From positions 5,490 through 69,489 of the forward strand of contig NZ_QQGY01000012.1 of assembly GCF_003490595.1 (NCBI RefSeq): DNA of 64,000 nucleotides, given 5' to 3'. Shown piece by piece: positions 43,703-53,106 of the stretch; position 1 is the first letter of the stretch; each line of letters begins with the position of its first letter. A program made the translations under genes and the position numbers. The notes under the pieces are model-generated. The model did no database searches and was not told the DNA's origin. It worked only from the letters and a program-made list of their open reading frames with translations. Source of the DNA: Haemophilus haemolyticus_L. GTDB lineage: Bacteria > Pseudomonadota > Gammaproteobacteria > Enterobacterales > Pasteurellaceae.

Positions 43703-45073
43703 CTATGATAGTTTCTCTACTAATTCCACTGCGGCCCCAATATAAGTAGCGGGTGTTAATTTTTGTAAACGTAATTTTTCTTCTTGTGGAATATCCAACT
43801 TATCAATAAATTCACGCATGGCCTGTTCTGTCACTCGTTTACCTCGCGTTAATTCTTTTAATTTTTCGTAAGGTTTTTCTATTCCATAGCGGCGCATTAC
43901 GGTTTGAATTGGTTCAGCCAAAACTTCCCAGTTTTGATTGAGTTCTTCTAATAAGTGCGGTTGATTTACTTCAAGTTTACTAATGCCTTTGCGAGTTGAA
44001 GCATAAGCGATCAAACAATAACCTAATCCTACACCTAAATTACGTAATACGGTTGAATCCGTTAAGTCACGCTGCCAGCGAGAAATTGGTAACTTTTGAC
44101 CTAAATGAGTCATCACTGTATTGGCTAACCCTAGATTGCCCTCTGAGTTTTCAAAATCAATTGGATTGACTTTATGTGGCATGGTAGAGGAACCAATTTC
44201 GCCTGCTATAGTTCGTTGTTTAAAGTGATTTAATGCAATGTATCCCCATAAATCACGATCAAAATCAATGATAATGGTATTAAAGCGTACTACAGCATCA
44301 AAAAATTCAGCGATGTAATCGTGCGGCTCAATTTGCGTGGTATAAGGATTCCATTGAATACTTAATGAAGTGACAAATTCTTCGCTGAATTTATGCCAAT
44401 CAATATTAGGATATGCCGATAAATGCGCATTGTAGTTACCTACTGCGCCATTGATTTTGCCTAAGATTTCTGCGTTCTGAAGTTGTTTAAATTGACGTTT
44501 TAGGCGATAAACAACATTCGCCATTTCTTTGCCCACTGTGCTTGGTGAAGCTGGCTGGCCATGTGTGCGAGAAAGTAATGGGATCGTTTTATATTCTTCT
44601 GCAAGACGAGTGATTTCATTAATCAGTTTTTGCCATTCTGGTAAAATCACTTCGTCACGCGCGGTGCTTAACATTAATGCGTGAGAGAGGTTGTTAATAT
44701 CTTCTGAGGTGCAAGCGAAGTGAATAAATTCGGAAACATTCACAAGTTCCACTTCACTTTGAATTTTCTCTTTCAGAAAATATTCAACAGCTTTCACATC
44801 GTGATTGGTTGTGTGTTCAATTTCTTTAATACGCGCAGCATCGGTCTCATTAAAATTAGCCACAATTCCATCTAAAAAAGCATTTGCTTGCGTAGAAAAT
44901 GGCGGTACTTCGGTAATGTCTGCCGTTGAAGCTAATTTTTGTAACCAACGAACTTCCACAGCTACACGGAATTTCATTAACCCGAATTCGCTAAAAATAG
45001 CGCGTAATGGAGTTACTTTATCTTGATAACGACCATCAAGAGGGGAAAGTGCGGTCAGTGTAGAGAGTTGCAT
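43703..45073 (-). CDS. purB: Adenylosuccinate lyase
   Basis: 456 residues from the ATG ending at 45073 (MQLSTLTALSPLDGRYQDK), the same length as E. coli PurB; the frame is open upstream to 45226 but that part overlaps hflD. The fumarase-superfamily signature is GSSTMPHKVNPIDFEN, and TSEDINNLSHALM and RTHGQPASPSTVGKE are substrate-site segments. It acts twice in purine synthesis (SAICAR and adenylosuccinate). It follows hflD by 22 bases. Confidence 0.97.
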   Translation of the reverse strand: MQLSTLTALSPLDGRYQDKVTPLRAIFSEFGLMKFRVAVEVRWLQKLASTADITEVPPFSTQANAFLDGIVANFNETDAARIKEIEHTTNHDVKAVEYFLKEKIQSEVELVNVSEFIHFACTSEDINNLSHALMLSTARDEVILPEWQKLINEITRLAEEYKTIPLLSRTHGQPASPSTVGKEMANVVYRLKRQFKQLQNAEILGKINGAVGNYNAHLSAYPNIDWHKFSEEFVTSLSIQWNPYTTQIEPHDYIAEFFDAVVRFNTIIIDFDRDLWGYIALNHFKQRTIAGEIGSSTMPHKVNPIDFENSEGNLGLANTVMTHLGQKLPISRWQRDLTDSTVLRNLGVGLGYCLIAYASTRKGISKLEVNQPHLLEELNQNWEVLAEPIQTVMRRYGIEKPYEKLKELTRGKRVTEQAMREFIDKLDIPQEEKLRLQKLTPATYIGAAVELVEKLS

Positions 45074-45095
45074 AAATGTTTGCTCCAGAATTGTA

Positions 45096-45713
45096 TTAAT
45101 AAATAGAAGAATAAATCTGTTTTGCGGTGGCAAGTAATTTTCTGCGGAAAAATAAAATTTGCCATTTTGTTCCGCCCATTTGTTTCCACAGTACGGCAGA
45201 GCGAATACCTGCAAGTAAAACTGCACGAATTTTATTTTGCACGAGTTCTTGTCGCAAATAATCAGGCGAGCCTAGTATGTGAATTTTTTTGCCCAATGGA
45301 CTAATAACGTCGCTGTAAATATTTGCCATAATAGATAGCATTGTTTCACTATCTCGAGCGTAATGAATTTCCTGTTCTTTTAGGCGAGAAATTCGATTGC
45401 CCAATGTTTTTTTGGCATCGGGATTTTTCGATAATTTTCCTTCTAATGCCAAAAGGCTTAGCCAATAGCGAGTTAAATTTTGATCGCCTTGCGCGTTGAG
45501 CTGATGAATTAAGGTTTCTAGACCTAATTTTAAATGACGAACTTCGCCACCAAAAACATCTTCGATTCGTTGTGGTTGGGTAATGAAAAGGCTATTAAGT
45601 GCGGTTAAAAATGTATCTGAATCTGCTCGACTTTCTGTTGCAAGTTGATGAACCAATTTTGCTGATTGGCACACTCCAGCAAGGGCAAGAACAATATCGT
45701 GGTAGTTTTTCAT
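45096..45713 (-). CDS. hflD: HflD homologue, membrane-associated lysogenization regulator
   Basis: 205 residues (E. coli HflD 213), mostly helical, without enzyme motifs. It starts KNYHDIVLALAGVCQSAKLVHQLA and includes LSKNPDAKKTLGNRI and LGSPDYLRQELVQNKIRAVLLAGIRSAVLW. In E. coli it lies next to purB and modulates lambda CII. The same adjacency here supports the name. The role in Haemophilus is unknown. Confidence 0.9.
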   Translation of the reverse strand: MKNYHDIVLALAGVCQSAKLVHQLATESRADSDTFLTALNSLFITQPQRIEDVFGGEVRHLKLGLETLIHQLNAQGDQNLTRYWLSLLALEGKLSKNPDAKKTLGNRISRLKEQEIHYARDSETMLSIMANIYSDVISPLGKKIHILGSPDYLRQELVQNKIRAVLLAGIRSAVLWKQMGGTKWQILFFRRKLLATAKQIYSSIY

Positions 45714-45841
45714 TAGGAAATATTAGGAAAACGTTTCCGTTAAATATAGCATTTTTAACCTAGCTTTTGAACTCGAACATTAAAAAAGCCTAGAGTTTCT
45801 GGTATGATGTGCGAATAGTTTTAAGGTATTAAGGATTGATT

Positions 45842-46846
45842 ATGGCAAAACCAATTGTTTTTAGTGGCGTGCAGCCTTCTGGTGAATTAACTATCGGAAA
45901 TTATTTGGGCGCGTTGCGCAACTGGGTAAAAATGCAAGAAGATTATGAATGTATTTTCTGCGTAGTTGATTTGCATGCGATCACTGTTCGTCAAGATCCT
46001 GTTGCCCTTCGCAAAGCAACGCTTGATGTGCTTGCACTTTATTTAGCGTGCGGAATTGATCCAAATAAAAGTACTATTTTTGTTCAATCTCACGTTCCAG
46101 AACACACGCAATTAAGCTGGGTGTTAAACTGCTACACCTATTTCGGTGAAATGAGCCGAATGACCCAATTCAAAGATAAATCAGCACGTTATGCAGAAAA
46201 TATTAACGTGGGTTTGTTTGATTATCCCGTGTTAATGGCGGCGGATATTTTACTTTATCAAGCAAAAAGCGTGCCTGTTGGCGATGACCAAAAACAACAC
46301 TTAGAAATTACGCGTGATATTGCAAACCGCTTTAATGCGCTTTATGGCAATATTTTCACCATTCCTGAAATTTTCATAGGAAAAGCAGGTGCGCGTATTA
46401 TGTCATTGCAAGATCCTGAAAAGAAAATGTCAAAATCAGATGATAACCGCAACAATGTGGTGACACTTTTAGAAGATCCAAAATCTGTGGCGAAGAAAAT
46501 TAAACGTGCCGTAACAGATTCAGATGAGCCGCCTGTTGTTCGTTATGATGTGCAAAATAAAGCGGGGGTATCTAATCTTTTAGATATTCTTTCTGCGGTT
46601 ACAGATAAGCCTATTGCTGATCTTGAAAAAGAATTTGAAGGCAAAATGTACGGACATTTAAAAACAGCTGTAGCGGATGAAGTCTCAACTTTACTTGCTG
46701 GTTTACAAGAACGTTTCCATCAATATCGCAATGATGAGGCTTTATTAGATAATATCTTACGACAAGGTGCGCAAAAAGCTCGTGCAAAAGCACAAGAAAC
46801 CTTGGCGAAAGTGTATGAAGCAGTAGGTTTTGTTGCTGCAAAATAA
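45842..46846 (+). CDS. trpS: Tryptophanyl-tRNA synthetase
   Basis: 334 residues from the ATG at 45842 (AAGGA ten bases upstream), the E. coli length; another ATG two codons earlier is in frame. The class I HIGH-like motif is PSGELTIGNYLGAL and the KMSKS motif is KKMSKSDDNRNN. It charges tRNA-Trp. It reads divergently from hflD-purB and is followed 22 bases later by the yfcZ-like gene. Confidence 0.96.
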   Translation: MAKPIVFSGVQPSGELTIGNYLGALRNWVKMQEDYECIFCVVDLHAITVRQDPVALRKATLDVLALYLACGIDPNKSTIFVQSHVPEHTQLSWVLNCYTYFGEMSRMTQFKDKSARYAENINVGLFDYPVLMAADILLYQAKSVPVGDDQKQHLEITRDIANRFNALYGNIFTIPEIFIGKAGARIMSLQDPEKKMSKSDDNRNNVVTLLEDPKSVAKKIKRAVTDSDEPPVVRYDVQNKAGVSNLLDILSAVTDKPIADLEKEFEGKMYGHLKTAVADEVSTLLAGLQERFHQYRNDEALLDNILRQGAQKARAKAQETLAKVYEAVGFVAAK

Positions 46847-46868
46847 TCTAAATAAAAGGGATAATATT

Positions 46869-47159
46869 ATGGCAATTCAAACTGAAAAACCGATTGAATG
46901 TGTGGGTTGTAACACATTTGATATGAAATCACTTTTCGATAATCGTGATTGTAGTCAGGTTATTGAATATATTTATGACAGTGAAGAACAAGCGCAAGAA
47001 GCGCTCGCATTTTTTACTCAGAAAGCGCGTGATGTAGAAAGTGAACCTTGTGAAATTCAATCTGAAATTACAAAAGTGGATGATGGCTATTTATTAAAGG
47101 CAGATTTCACTTTCTGTTGCCAAGCTGAATTGGTGATTTTTCAAATGCGTATTGCATAA
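46869..47159 (+). CDS. YfcZ/YiiS-family protein
   Basis: 96 residues from the ATG at 46869 (AAAGGG upstream). Cysteines occur in ECVGCNTFDM, and a FCCQAELVIFQMRIA end matches the YfcZ/YiiS (DUF406) family of small proteins of unknown function. It is close behind trpS and may be co-transcribed. A shared bidirectional terminator follows. Confidence 0.8.
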   Translation: MAIQTEKPIECVGCNTFDMKSLFDNRDCSQVIEYIYDSEEQAQEALAFFTQKARDVESEPCEIQSEITKVDDGYLLKADFTFCCQAELVIFQMRIA

Positions 47160-47172
47160 GAAAAACAGCTGA

Positions 47173-47202
47173 AAAATAAGCCGCACTTTTGCGGCTTATT
47201 TT
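47173..47202. terminator. Bidirectional terminator between the yfcZ-like gene and dusA
   Basis: AAAATAAGCCGCA and TGCGGCTTATTTT around a CTTT loop, a 13-base perfect stem. Confidence 0.95.
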
Positions 47203-47206
47203 GTTT

Positions 47207-48196
47207 TTAGGATTCGTTTTCTACAAAGCTTAAGGCGGTTTCAACCACTTCAATTCCCGCACCTTGTTTAAATGCATTTTCGCTTAAATAGCGTCGCCAT
47301 TGACGGGCACCTTTGCAATTTTGGAATGCGCCTAGCATATGACGGACGATATGATTAAGGTGTATGCCTTGGCTAAGTTGTTGTTCAATATAAGGAAGCA
47401 TTGATTGTACCGCTTCATGAGCGGTAACAATTGGTGCGTTAGGATCAAATAAGGCTTGATCAATTTGCCCAAGTAAACTTGGATTTTGATAGGCCTCTCG
47501 CCCAACCATCACGCCGTCCACATATTGCAAATGTTGTTTCATTTCTTCAATGGTTTTTATGCCGCCATTAATTGCGATAGTTAGATGTGGAAAATCACGT
47601 TTTAGTTGATACACCCTAGCATAATCTAATGGTGGAATTTCTCGATTTTCTTTGGGACTTAACCCTGAAAGCCAAGCTTTCCGTGCATGGATAATAAACT
47701 CTTGGCAACCTTTTCCTTGAACCTTCTCAATAAAATCACATAAAAATTCATAGCTGTCTAATTCATCAATGCCAATACGCGTTTTCACAGTGACTGGAAT
47801 TTTGACCGCACTTTGCATTTGTTCTACACAGTCTGCCACCAAATCTGCTTTCGCCATTAAGCAAGCGCCAAACATTCCATTTTGTACGCGATCAGAAGGG
47901 CATCCTACATTAAGATTAATTTCGTGATAACCTCGTTCCTCAGCAAGTTTTGCACAATGTTTGAGTTGCTCAGGATTGCTTCCTCCTAGCTGTAACGCAA
48001 TGGGATTTTCTTGTAAATCAAAATCCAAGTGATCGTATTTGGCATGGATAATCGCAGGTGCGGTGACCATTTCAGTGTAAAGTAACGCATGCTTTGAAAA
48101 TTGGCGATGAAAATAACGACAATGGCGTGTTGTCCAATCTAACATTGGTGCAACAGAAAAACGGCCGCGGTAAAAGTGCGGTAGATTTTGAGGCAT
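47207..48196 (-). CDS. dusA: tRNA-dihydrouridine(20/20a) synthase
   Basis: 329 residues (E. coli DusA about 330). An FMN TIM barrel starts SVAPMLDWTTRHCRYFHRQ. The catalytic cysteine is in NVGCPSDRVQNGMFGACLM, and the FMN phosphate site is in INGGIKTIEEM and DGVMVGREAYQNPSLL. It reduces U20/U20a in the tRNA D loop. It lies 11 bases after the ClC gene on the same strand. Confidence 0.95.
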   Translation of the reverse strand: MPQNLPHFYRGRFSVAPMLDWTTRHCRYFHRQFSKHALLYTEMVTAPAIIHAKYDHLDFDLQENPIALQLGGSNPEQLKHCAKLAEERGYHEINLNVGCPSDRVQNGMFGACLMAKADLVADCVEQMQSAVKIPVTVKTRIGIDELDSYEFLCDFIEKVQGKGCQEFIIHARKAWLSGLSPKENREIPPLDYARVYQLKRDFPHLTIAINGGIKTIEEMKQHLQYVDGVMVGREAYQNPSLLGQIDQALFDPNAPIVTAHEAVQSMLPYIEQQLSQGIHLNHIVRHMLGAFQNCKGARQWRRYLSENAFKQGAGIEVVETALSFVENES

Positions 48197-48207
48197 TTTT
48201 ATTTCTC

Positions 48208-49590
48208 TTATTCGGTTTTGCTGCGTAATTCTTCGGCTTGGCGAGCTTGCATTTGCTGGCGAAAACGGCCTGCAGCAAAGTGGTAAAATGGTTTTGGGCT
48301 AAATTGGCGCGAGATTATGGATGCAATAATGCTGGAAATCAAGAGCCAAATGAGAACGGGTTGTGCGCCTGTCATTTCCATTACAACAACACTGGCAGTA
48401 ACTGGCGATTGTGTGCCACCAGCTAGAAACGCCGCCATACATAAAATCACCAAAAAACGTTGATCAACCATACCGCCACTGAGATCCCAAAGCATTGCGC
48501 CAATGCCCGCGCCTGTTGTCAACGATGGGGTAAAGATACCACCGGCAATACCATTCCAATAAGTGGTCACCGTTGCCAAAAGTTTAAGGATGCCAATTTC
48601 AGGCTCTATAGCTTGCCCTTCTAAGGCGCGTGCAACAACCTCATAGCCAGTGCCATAGGTTTGTCCATGAGTGTAACTGCCAAGTGCGGCAAGCACTAAA
48701 CCCAATAATAAAGCAATATAAATAGGATGTTGGCGAACCCAACCACGCCATTTTTCAGGTGATAATCCTGCGAGACCTTTTGCTAATAATCGTCCGAATA
48801 TGCCACCTAGAATGCCACAAACCACCCCACAAATTGCAAGCCAAAGATAGAGATAAGAAACAGATCTTGCCCCTTGATAACGTGGAAAATAAGGGCTGTT
48901 TCCTTGAATCGCGACAAGAATAAAACCAGCAGCTAATACGCCCATCAATACGCGTCGTTCCCAACGTAACATTACACCACGCCCGAGTTCTTCAATCGCA
49001 AATATCACGCCAGCCAAAGGTGCATTAAAGGCTGCTGCAAGCCCACCTGCTGCACCTGTGGCAAGTAATTCATTGGTGCTTAATCCTCTAAATGCTAAAT
49101 TATGTTTTCTACAATAATTTCCCCATGCAAGCATGACAGCTGCGCCAACTTGTACTGATGGACCTTCACGTCCAACCGATGCGCCAATAAGCATTGCTAG
49201 AAAGGTAAGAGGAATTTTCCAAATAGTTTGGCTGAATTCAACTAATTTGGTTTTATAGCTACTATGAGGAAGATTAATTGATGCAATGACTTGCGGAATA
49301 CCACTTCCTCCAACATAGGGAGTATATTTTTTCGTAAACCAAGTCAGGCAAGCCATGCCTATGGGTAACACAAACCAAACTGCAATAGGATATTTAGATG
49401 ACCAGTGAGCGTTTAGTTCTAGACCAAGATCGGACAATTTAGCAAAGCCAAATGAAAAGAGTGAGACAAATGTTGCCCCTATAATTAGGCAGATAAATTC
49501 TAAACTTTTGTGGGAAATTCTGTGTGTTTGGCGTAGCTTTTTATGGAAGAAATAGCGTAAGTGAAATTTGAGCGAGCGTAACATAATCAT
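48208..49590 (-). CDS. clcA: ClC-type chloride/proton transporter
   Basis: 460 residues with about ten or more membrane segments. The chloride filter motifs are all present: GGSGIPQV, GREGPSVQ with the gating glutamate, GGIFTPSL, and the central tyrosine in KPFYHF. The internal proton-transfer glutamate is conserved in FAIEELGRG, so an H+/Cl- exchanger is more likely than a channel. E. coli has two homologues, and I cannot tell from sequence alone which is the orthologue. Starts at 49590 and two codons later are equally possible. Confidence 0.8.
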   Translation of the reverse strand: MIMLRSLKFHLRYFFHKKLRQTHRISHKSLEFICLIIGATFVSLFSFGFAKLSDLGLELNAHWSSKYPIAVWFVLPIGMACLTWFTKKYTPYVGGSGIPQVIASINLPHSSYKTKLVEFSQTIWKIPLTFLAMLIGASVGREGPSVQVGAAVMLAWGNYCRKHNLAFRGLSTNELLATGAAGGLAAAFNAPLAGVIFAIEELGRGVMLRWERRVLMGVLAAGFILVAIQGNSPYFPRYQGARSVSYLYLWLAICGVVCGILGGIFGRLLAKGLAGLSPEKWRGWVRQHPIYIALLLGLVLAALGSYTHGQTYGTGYEVVARALEGQAIEPEIGILKLLATVTTYWNGIAGGIFTPSLTTGAGIGAMLWDLSGGMVDQRFLVILCMAAFLAGGTQSPVTASVVVMEMTGAQPVLIWLLISSIIASIISRQFSPKPFYHFAAGRFRQQMQARQAEELRSKTE

Positions 49591-49669
49591 ATTAATTTAA
49601 TACTAATTAAGTAGAAATTATAAAACTGTCATTTCGCTGGGGCAATTGGTTTGGCATTTTGAATAAAAA

Positions 49670-49773
49670 GTGCGGTGAATTTGGTAAGCGTTTTTTGTAC
49701 GCAACGAAAGATCCTTTCACGGATCTTTGGCGCTGTTTAATTATTGACAACAAACCTCAGAACGATTAAAATT
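49670..49773 (+). promoter_or_regulatory. Upstream region and promoter of the str operon
   Basis: An uptake core at about 49670, a hairpin AAAGATCC-TTTCAC-GGATCTTT near 49708-49729, and a strong promoter: TTGACA (49745-49750), a 17-base spacer and TAAAAT (49768-49773). About 80 bases of leader precede rpsL. Confidence 0.85.
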
Positions 49774-49852
49774 CGCCGTCTATTTCTGTATGGAAGTAGA
49801 TTTTTTGAACAACATTCTATTATTGAATAACATTTAAACTGGAGCTTTTTTA

Positions 49853-50227
49853 ATGGCAACTATCAACCAGCTAGTACGCAAACCGCGTGTGAAAAAGGTT
49901 GTAAAAAGCAACGTTCCTGCATTAGAGGCTTGCCCGCAGAAACGTGGTGTATGTACTCGTGTATATACTACAACTCCTAAAAAACCAAACTCAGCGCTAC
50001 GTAAAGTATGTCGTATCCGCTTAACTAACGGTTTTGAGGTAACTTCTTATATCGGTGGTGAAGGTCACAACCTTCAAGAGCACAGTGTTGTATTAATCCG
50101 TGGTGGTCGTGTTAAAGACTTACCGGGTGTGCGTTACCACACAGTACGCGGTGCATTAGACTGCGCAGGCGTTAAAGATCGTAAACAAGGTCGTTCTAAA
50201 TACGGCGTTAAACGTCCTAAAGCTTAA
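49853..50227 (+). CDS. rpsL: Ribosomal protein S12
   Basis: 124 residues, E. coli length. It contains the decoding-site loop TTTPKKPNSALRKV with the lysine whose change gives streptomycin resistance (wild type here), and KDLPGVRYH, whose aspartate is the RimO methylthiolation target. First gene of the str operon. Confidence 0.98.
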   Translation: MATINQLVRKPRVKKVVKSNVPALEACPQKRGVCTRVYTTTPKKPNSALRKVCRIRLTNGFEVTSYIGGEGHNLQEHSVVLIRGGRVKDLPGVRYHTVRGALDCAGVKDRKQGRSKYGVKRPKA

Positions 50228-50384
50228 TGGTTCTCCGTTAAGTAAGGCCAAACGTCTAAATTAGCAAAACAATTTAAACCATAAACTCCAGTCAAAAAGC
50301 GCTTTGCGCTGCAAATTTTCTCAAAGAGAAATATTGCTGATGGGTTTTGGATATCCTGAAGATTAAAATACGGAGAAATTCGCA

Positions 50385-50855
50385 ATGCCACGTCGTCGTA
50401 GTGTTGAAGCACGCAAGATTCTTCCAGATCCGAAATTCGGTTCAGAATTACTTGCAAAATTTATTAATGTAATCATGGTAGACGGTAAAAAATCCGTTGC
50501 TGAATCAATCGTTTATGGTGCTTTAGAAACTTTAGCACAACGCACAGGTAAAGAGCCTTTAGAAGCGTTTGAAGTTGCACTTGAAAACGTACGTCCAACT
50601 GTTGAGGTTAAATCTCGTCGTGTTGGTGGTTCTACTTACCAAGTACCAGTTGAAGTGCGCCCTGTACGTCGTAACGCATTAGGTATGCGTTGGATCGTTG
50701 AAGCAGCACGTAAACGTGGTGATAAATCAATGGCTTTACGCCTTGCAAACGAATTATCTGATGCTTCAGATAATAAAGGTGCAGCAGTGAAAAAACGTGA
50801 AGACGTTCACCGCATGGCTGAAGCTAATAAAGCATTTGCTCACTACCGTTGGTAA
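50385..50855 (+). CDS. rpsG: Ribosomal protein S7
   Basis: 156 residues. It begins [27 protein letters not shown] and has the [13 protein letters not shown] loop; it nucleates the head of the 30S subunit and represses str operon translation in E. coli. It is 157 bases after rpsL, a wider gap than in E. coli, and could hold the S7 control site; no structure was worked out. Confidence 0.98.
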
Positions 50856-50939
50856 TAAGTTTTTTGAATTTAAAGGGCTTCATCGTTGATGAAGCCTTAC
50901 CCTTATATAAACTGATATTAAATAAACAAGGTTATAATA

Positions 50940-53042
50940 ATGGCTCGTACAACCCCTATTGAAAGATATCGTAATATCGGTATCAGTGCGCACATTGACG
51001 CTGGTAAAACCACTACCACTGAGCGTATCTTATTCTATACTGGTGTTAGCCACAAAATCGGTGAAGTGCACGATGGTGCTGCAACGATGGACTGGATGGA
51101 ACAAGAACAAGAGCGTGGTATCACCATTACCTCTGCGGCAACTACCGCATTTTGGTCAGGTATGTCACAACAGTTCCAACAACACCGTATCAACGTTATC
51201 GACACCCCGGGACACGTAGACTTTACCGTTGAAGTAGAACGTTCTATGCGTGTTCTTGATGGTGCGGTAATGGTGTACTGTGCGGTAGGTGGTGTTCAAC
51301 CACAATCTGAAACTGTATGGCGTCAAGCTAACAAATACCAAGTGCCACGTATCGCGTTCGTTAACAAAATGGACCGTACTGGTGCTAACTTCTTACGTGT
51401 TGTTGAACAATTAAAAACTCGCTTAGGTGCTAATGCGGTTCCACTTCAACTTCCAATTGGTGCAGAAGAAAGCTTCACAGGTGTCGTTGACCTAATCAAA
51501 ATGAAAGCGATTAACTGGAATGAAGCAGACCAAGGTATGACTTTCACTTATGAAGATGTGCCTGCAAATATGCAAGCGGACTGTGAAGAATGGCGTCAAA
51601 ACCTTGTAGAAGCAGCAGCTGAAGCATCTGAGGAGTTAATGGAGAAATACTTAGGCGGTGAAGACTTAACTGAAGAAGAAATTAAGTCTGCATTACGTCA
51701 GCGTGTATTAGCAAGTGAAATTATCTTAGTAACCTGTGGTTCTGCGTTCAAAAACAAAGGTGTTCAAGCTATGCTAGATGCCGTTGTTGAATATTTACCA
51801 GCGCCAACAGATATTCCAGCTATTAAAGGTATCAATCCAGATGAAACTGAAGGCGAACGTCATGCAAGTGATGAAGAACCATTCTCTTCATTAGCATTCA
51901 AAATTGCAACTGACCCGTTCGTAGGTAACTTAACATTCTTCCGTGTATATTCTGGTGTTATTAATTCTGGTGATACAGTATTAAACTCTGTACGTCAAAA
52001 ACGTGAACGTTTTGGTCGTATCGTACAGATGCACGCTAACAAACGTGAAGAAATTAAAGAAGTTCGTGCAGGTGACATCGCAGCTGCTATCGGCTTAAAA
52101 GATGTAACTACTGGTGATACATTATGTGCAATTGAAGCACCAATTATCCTTGAGCGGATGGAATTCCCAGAGCCAGTAATCTCTGTTGCGGTAGAACCAA
52201 AAACTAAAGCTGACCAAGAAAAAATGGGCTTAGCATTAGGTCGTTTAGCACAAGAAGACCCTTCATTCCGTGTTCACACTGATGAAGAATCTGGTGAAAC
52301 CATCATTTCTGGTATGGGTGAATTACACTTAGATATCATCGTTGACCGTATGAAACGTGAGTTCAAAGTGGAAGCAAACATTGGTAAACCACAAGTATCT
52401 TACCGTGAAACTATCCGTACTCGAGTTAATGATGTGGAAGGTAAACATGCGAAACAATCTGGTGGTCGCGGTCAATATGGTCACGTTGTTATCGACTTAT
52501 ATCCATTAGATCCAGAAGGTCCTGGTTATGAATTTGTAAACGAAATCAAAGGCGGTGTAATTCCTGGTGAATACATTCCTGCGGTTGATAAAGGTATTCA
52601 AGAACAACTTAAATCTGGTCCATTAGCGGGTTACCCAGTAGTTGATCTTGGTGTACGTTTACACTTCGGTTCATACCATGATGTGGACTCATCTGAGTTA
52701 GCGTTTAAACTTGCTGCATCTTTAGCATTTAAAGCAGCATTCGCAAAAGCAAACCCAGTTCTACTTGAGCCAATTATGAAAGTTGAAGTTGAAACTCCAC
52801 CTGAATACGTTGGTGATGTAATTGGTGACTTAAGCCGTCGTCGTGCTATGGTTAACGGTCAAGAAGCGAACGAATTCGTTGTTAAAATCGATGCAGAAGT
52901 TCCACTTTCTGAGATGTTCGGTTATGCAACAGACTTACGTTCACAAACTCAAGGTCGTGCATCATACTCAATGGAACCGTTAAAATATGCTGAAGCTCCA
53001 ACAAGTGTTGCAGCTGCAGTAATTGAAGCGCGTAAAAAATAA
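50940..53042 (+). CDS. fusA: Elongation factor G
   Basis: 700 residues (E. coli 704). GTPase motifs are AHIDAGKTTTTERIL (G1), GITITSAATTAFW (G2), DTPGHVDFTVEVER (G3) and FVNKMDRTGANF (G4), followed by domains II-V with the domain IV tip near SGGRGQYGHVVIDLYP. It drives translocation and ribosome recycling. Third gene of the str operon. Confidence 0.98.
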   Translation: MARTTPIERYRNIGISAHIDAGKTTTTERILFYTGVSHKIGEVHDGAATMDWMEQEQERGITITSAATTAFWSGMSQQFQQHRINVIDTPGHVDFTVEVERSMRVLDGAVMVYCAVGGVQPQSETVWRQANKYQVPRIAFVNKMDRTGANFLRVVEQLKTRLGANAVPLQLPIGAEESFTGVVDLIKMKAINWNEADQGMTFTYEDVPANMQADCEEWRQNLVEAAAEASEELMEKYLGGEDLTEEEIKSALRQRVLASEIILVTCGSAFKNKGVQAMLDAVVEYLPAPTDIPAIKGINPDETEGERHASDEEPFSSLAFKIATDPFVGNLTFFRVYSGVINSGDTVLNSVRQKRERFGRIVQMHANKREEIKEVRAGDIAAAIGLKDVTTGDTLCAIEAPIILERMEFPEPVISVAVEPKTKADQEKMGLALGRLAQEDPSFRVHTDEESGETIISGMGELHLDIIVDRMKREFKVEANIGKPQVSYRETIRTRVNDVEGKHAKQSGGRGQYGHVVIDLYPLDPEGPGYEFVNEIKGGVIPGEYIPAVDKGIQEQLKSGPLAGYPVVDLGVRLHFGSYHDVDSSELAFKLAASLAFKAAFAKANPVLLEPIMKVEVETPPEYVGDVIGDLSRRRAMVNGQEANEFVVKIDAEVPLSEMFGYATDLRSQTQGRASYSMEPLKYAEAPTSVAAAVIEARKK

Positions 53043-53082
53043 TTTTTGTAAACCAGCGGTGTAAAACATGATTGTTTTATAC

Positions 53083-53092
53083 CGCACTTCTT
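53083..53092 (-). repeat. Uptake core between fusA and tuf
   Basis: ACCGCACTT in the 64-base spacer. It was the only exact core noticed between about 49.7 and 58.9 kb, a stretch of highly expressed genes. Confidence 0.7.
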
Positions 53093-53106
53093 AGGAAACA
53101 TTAGCA

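Noticed and set aside
45074..45226. Longer purB start
   Set aside because: It overlaps hflD; MQLSTLTALSPLDGRY is the family start.
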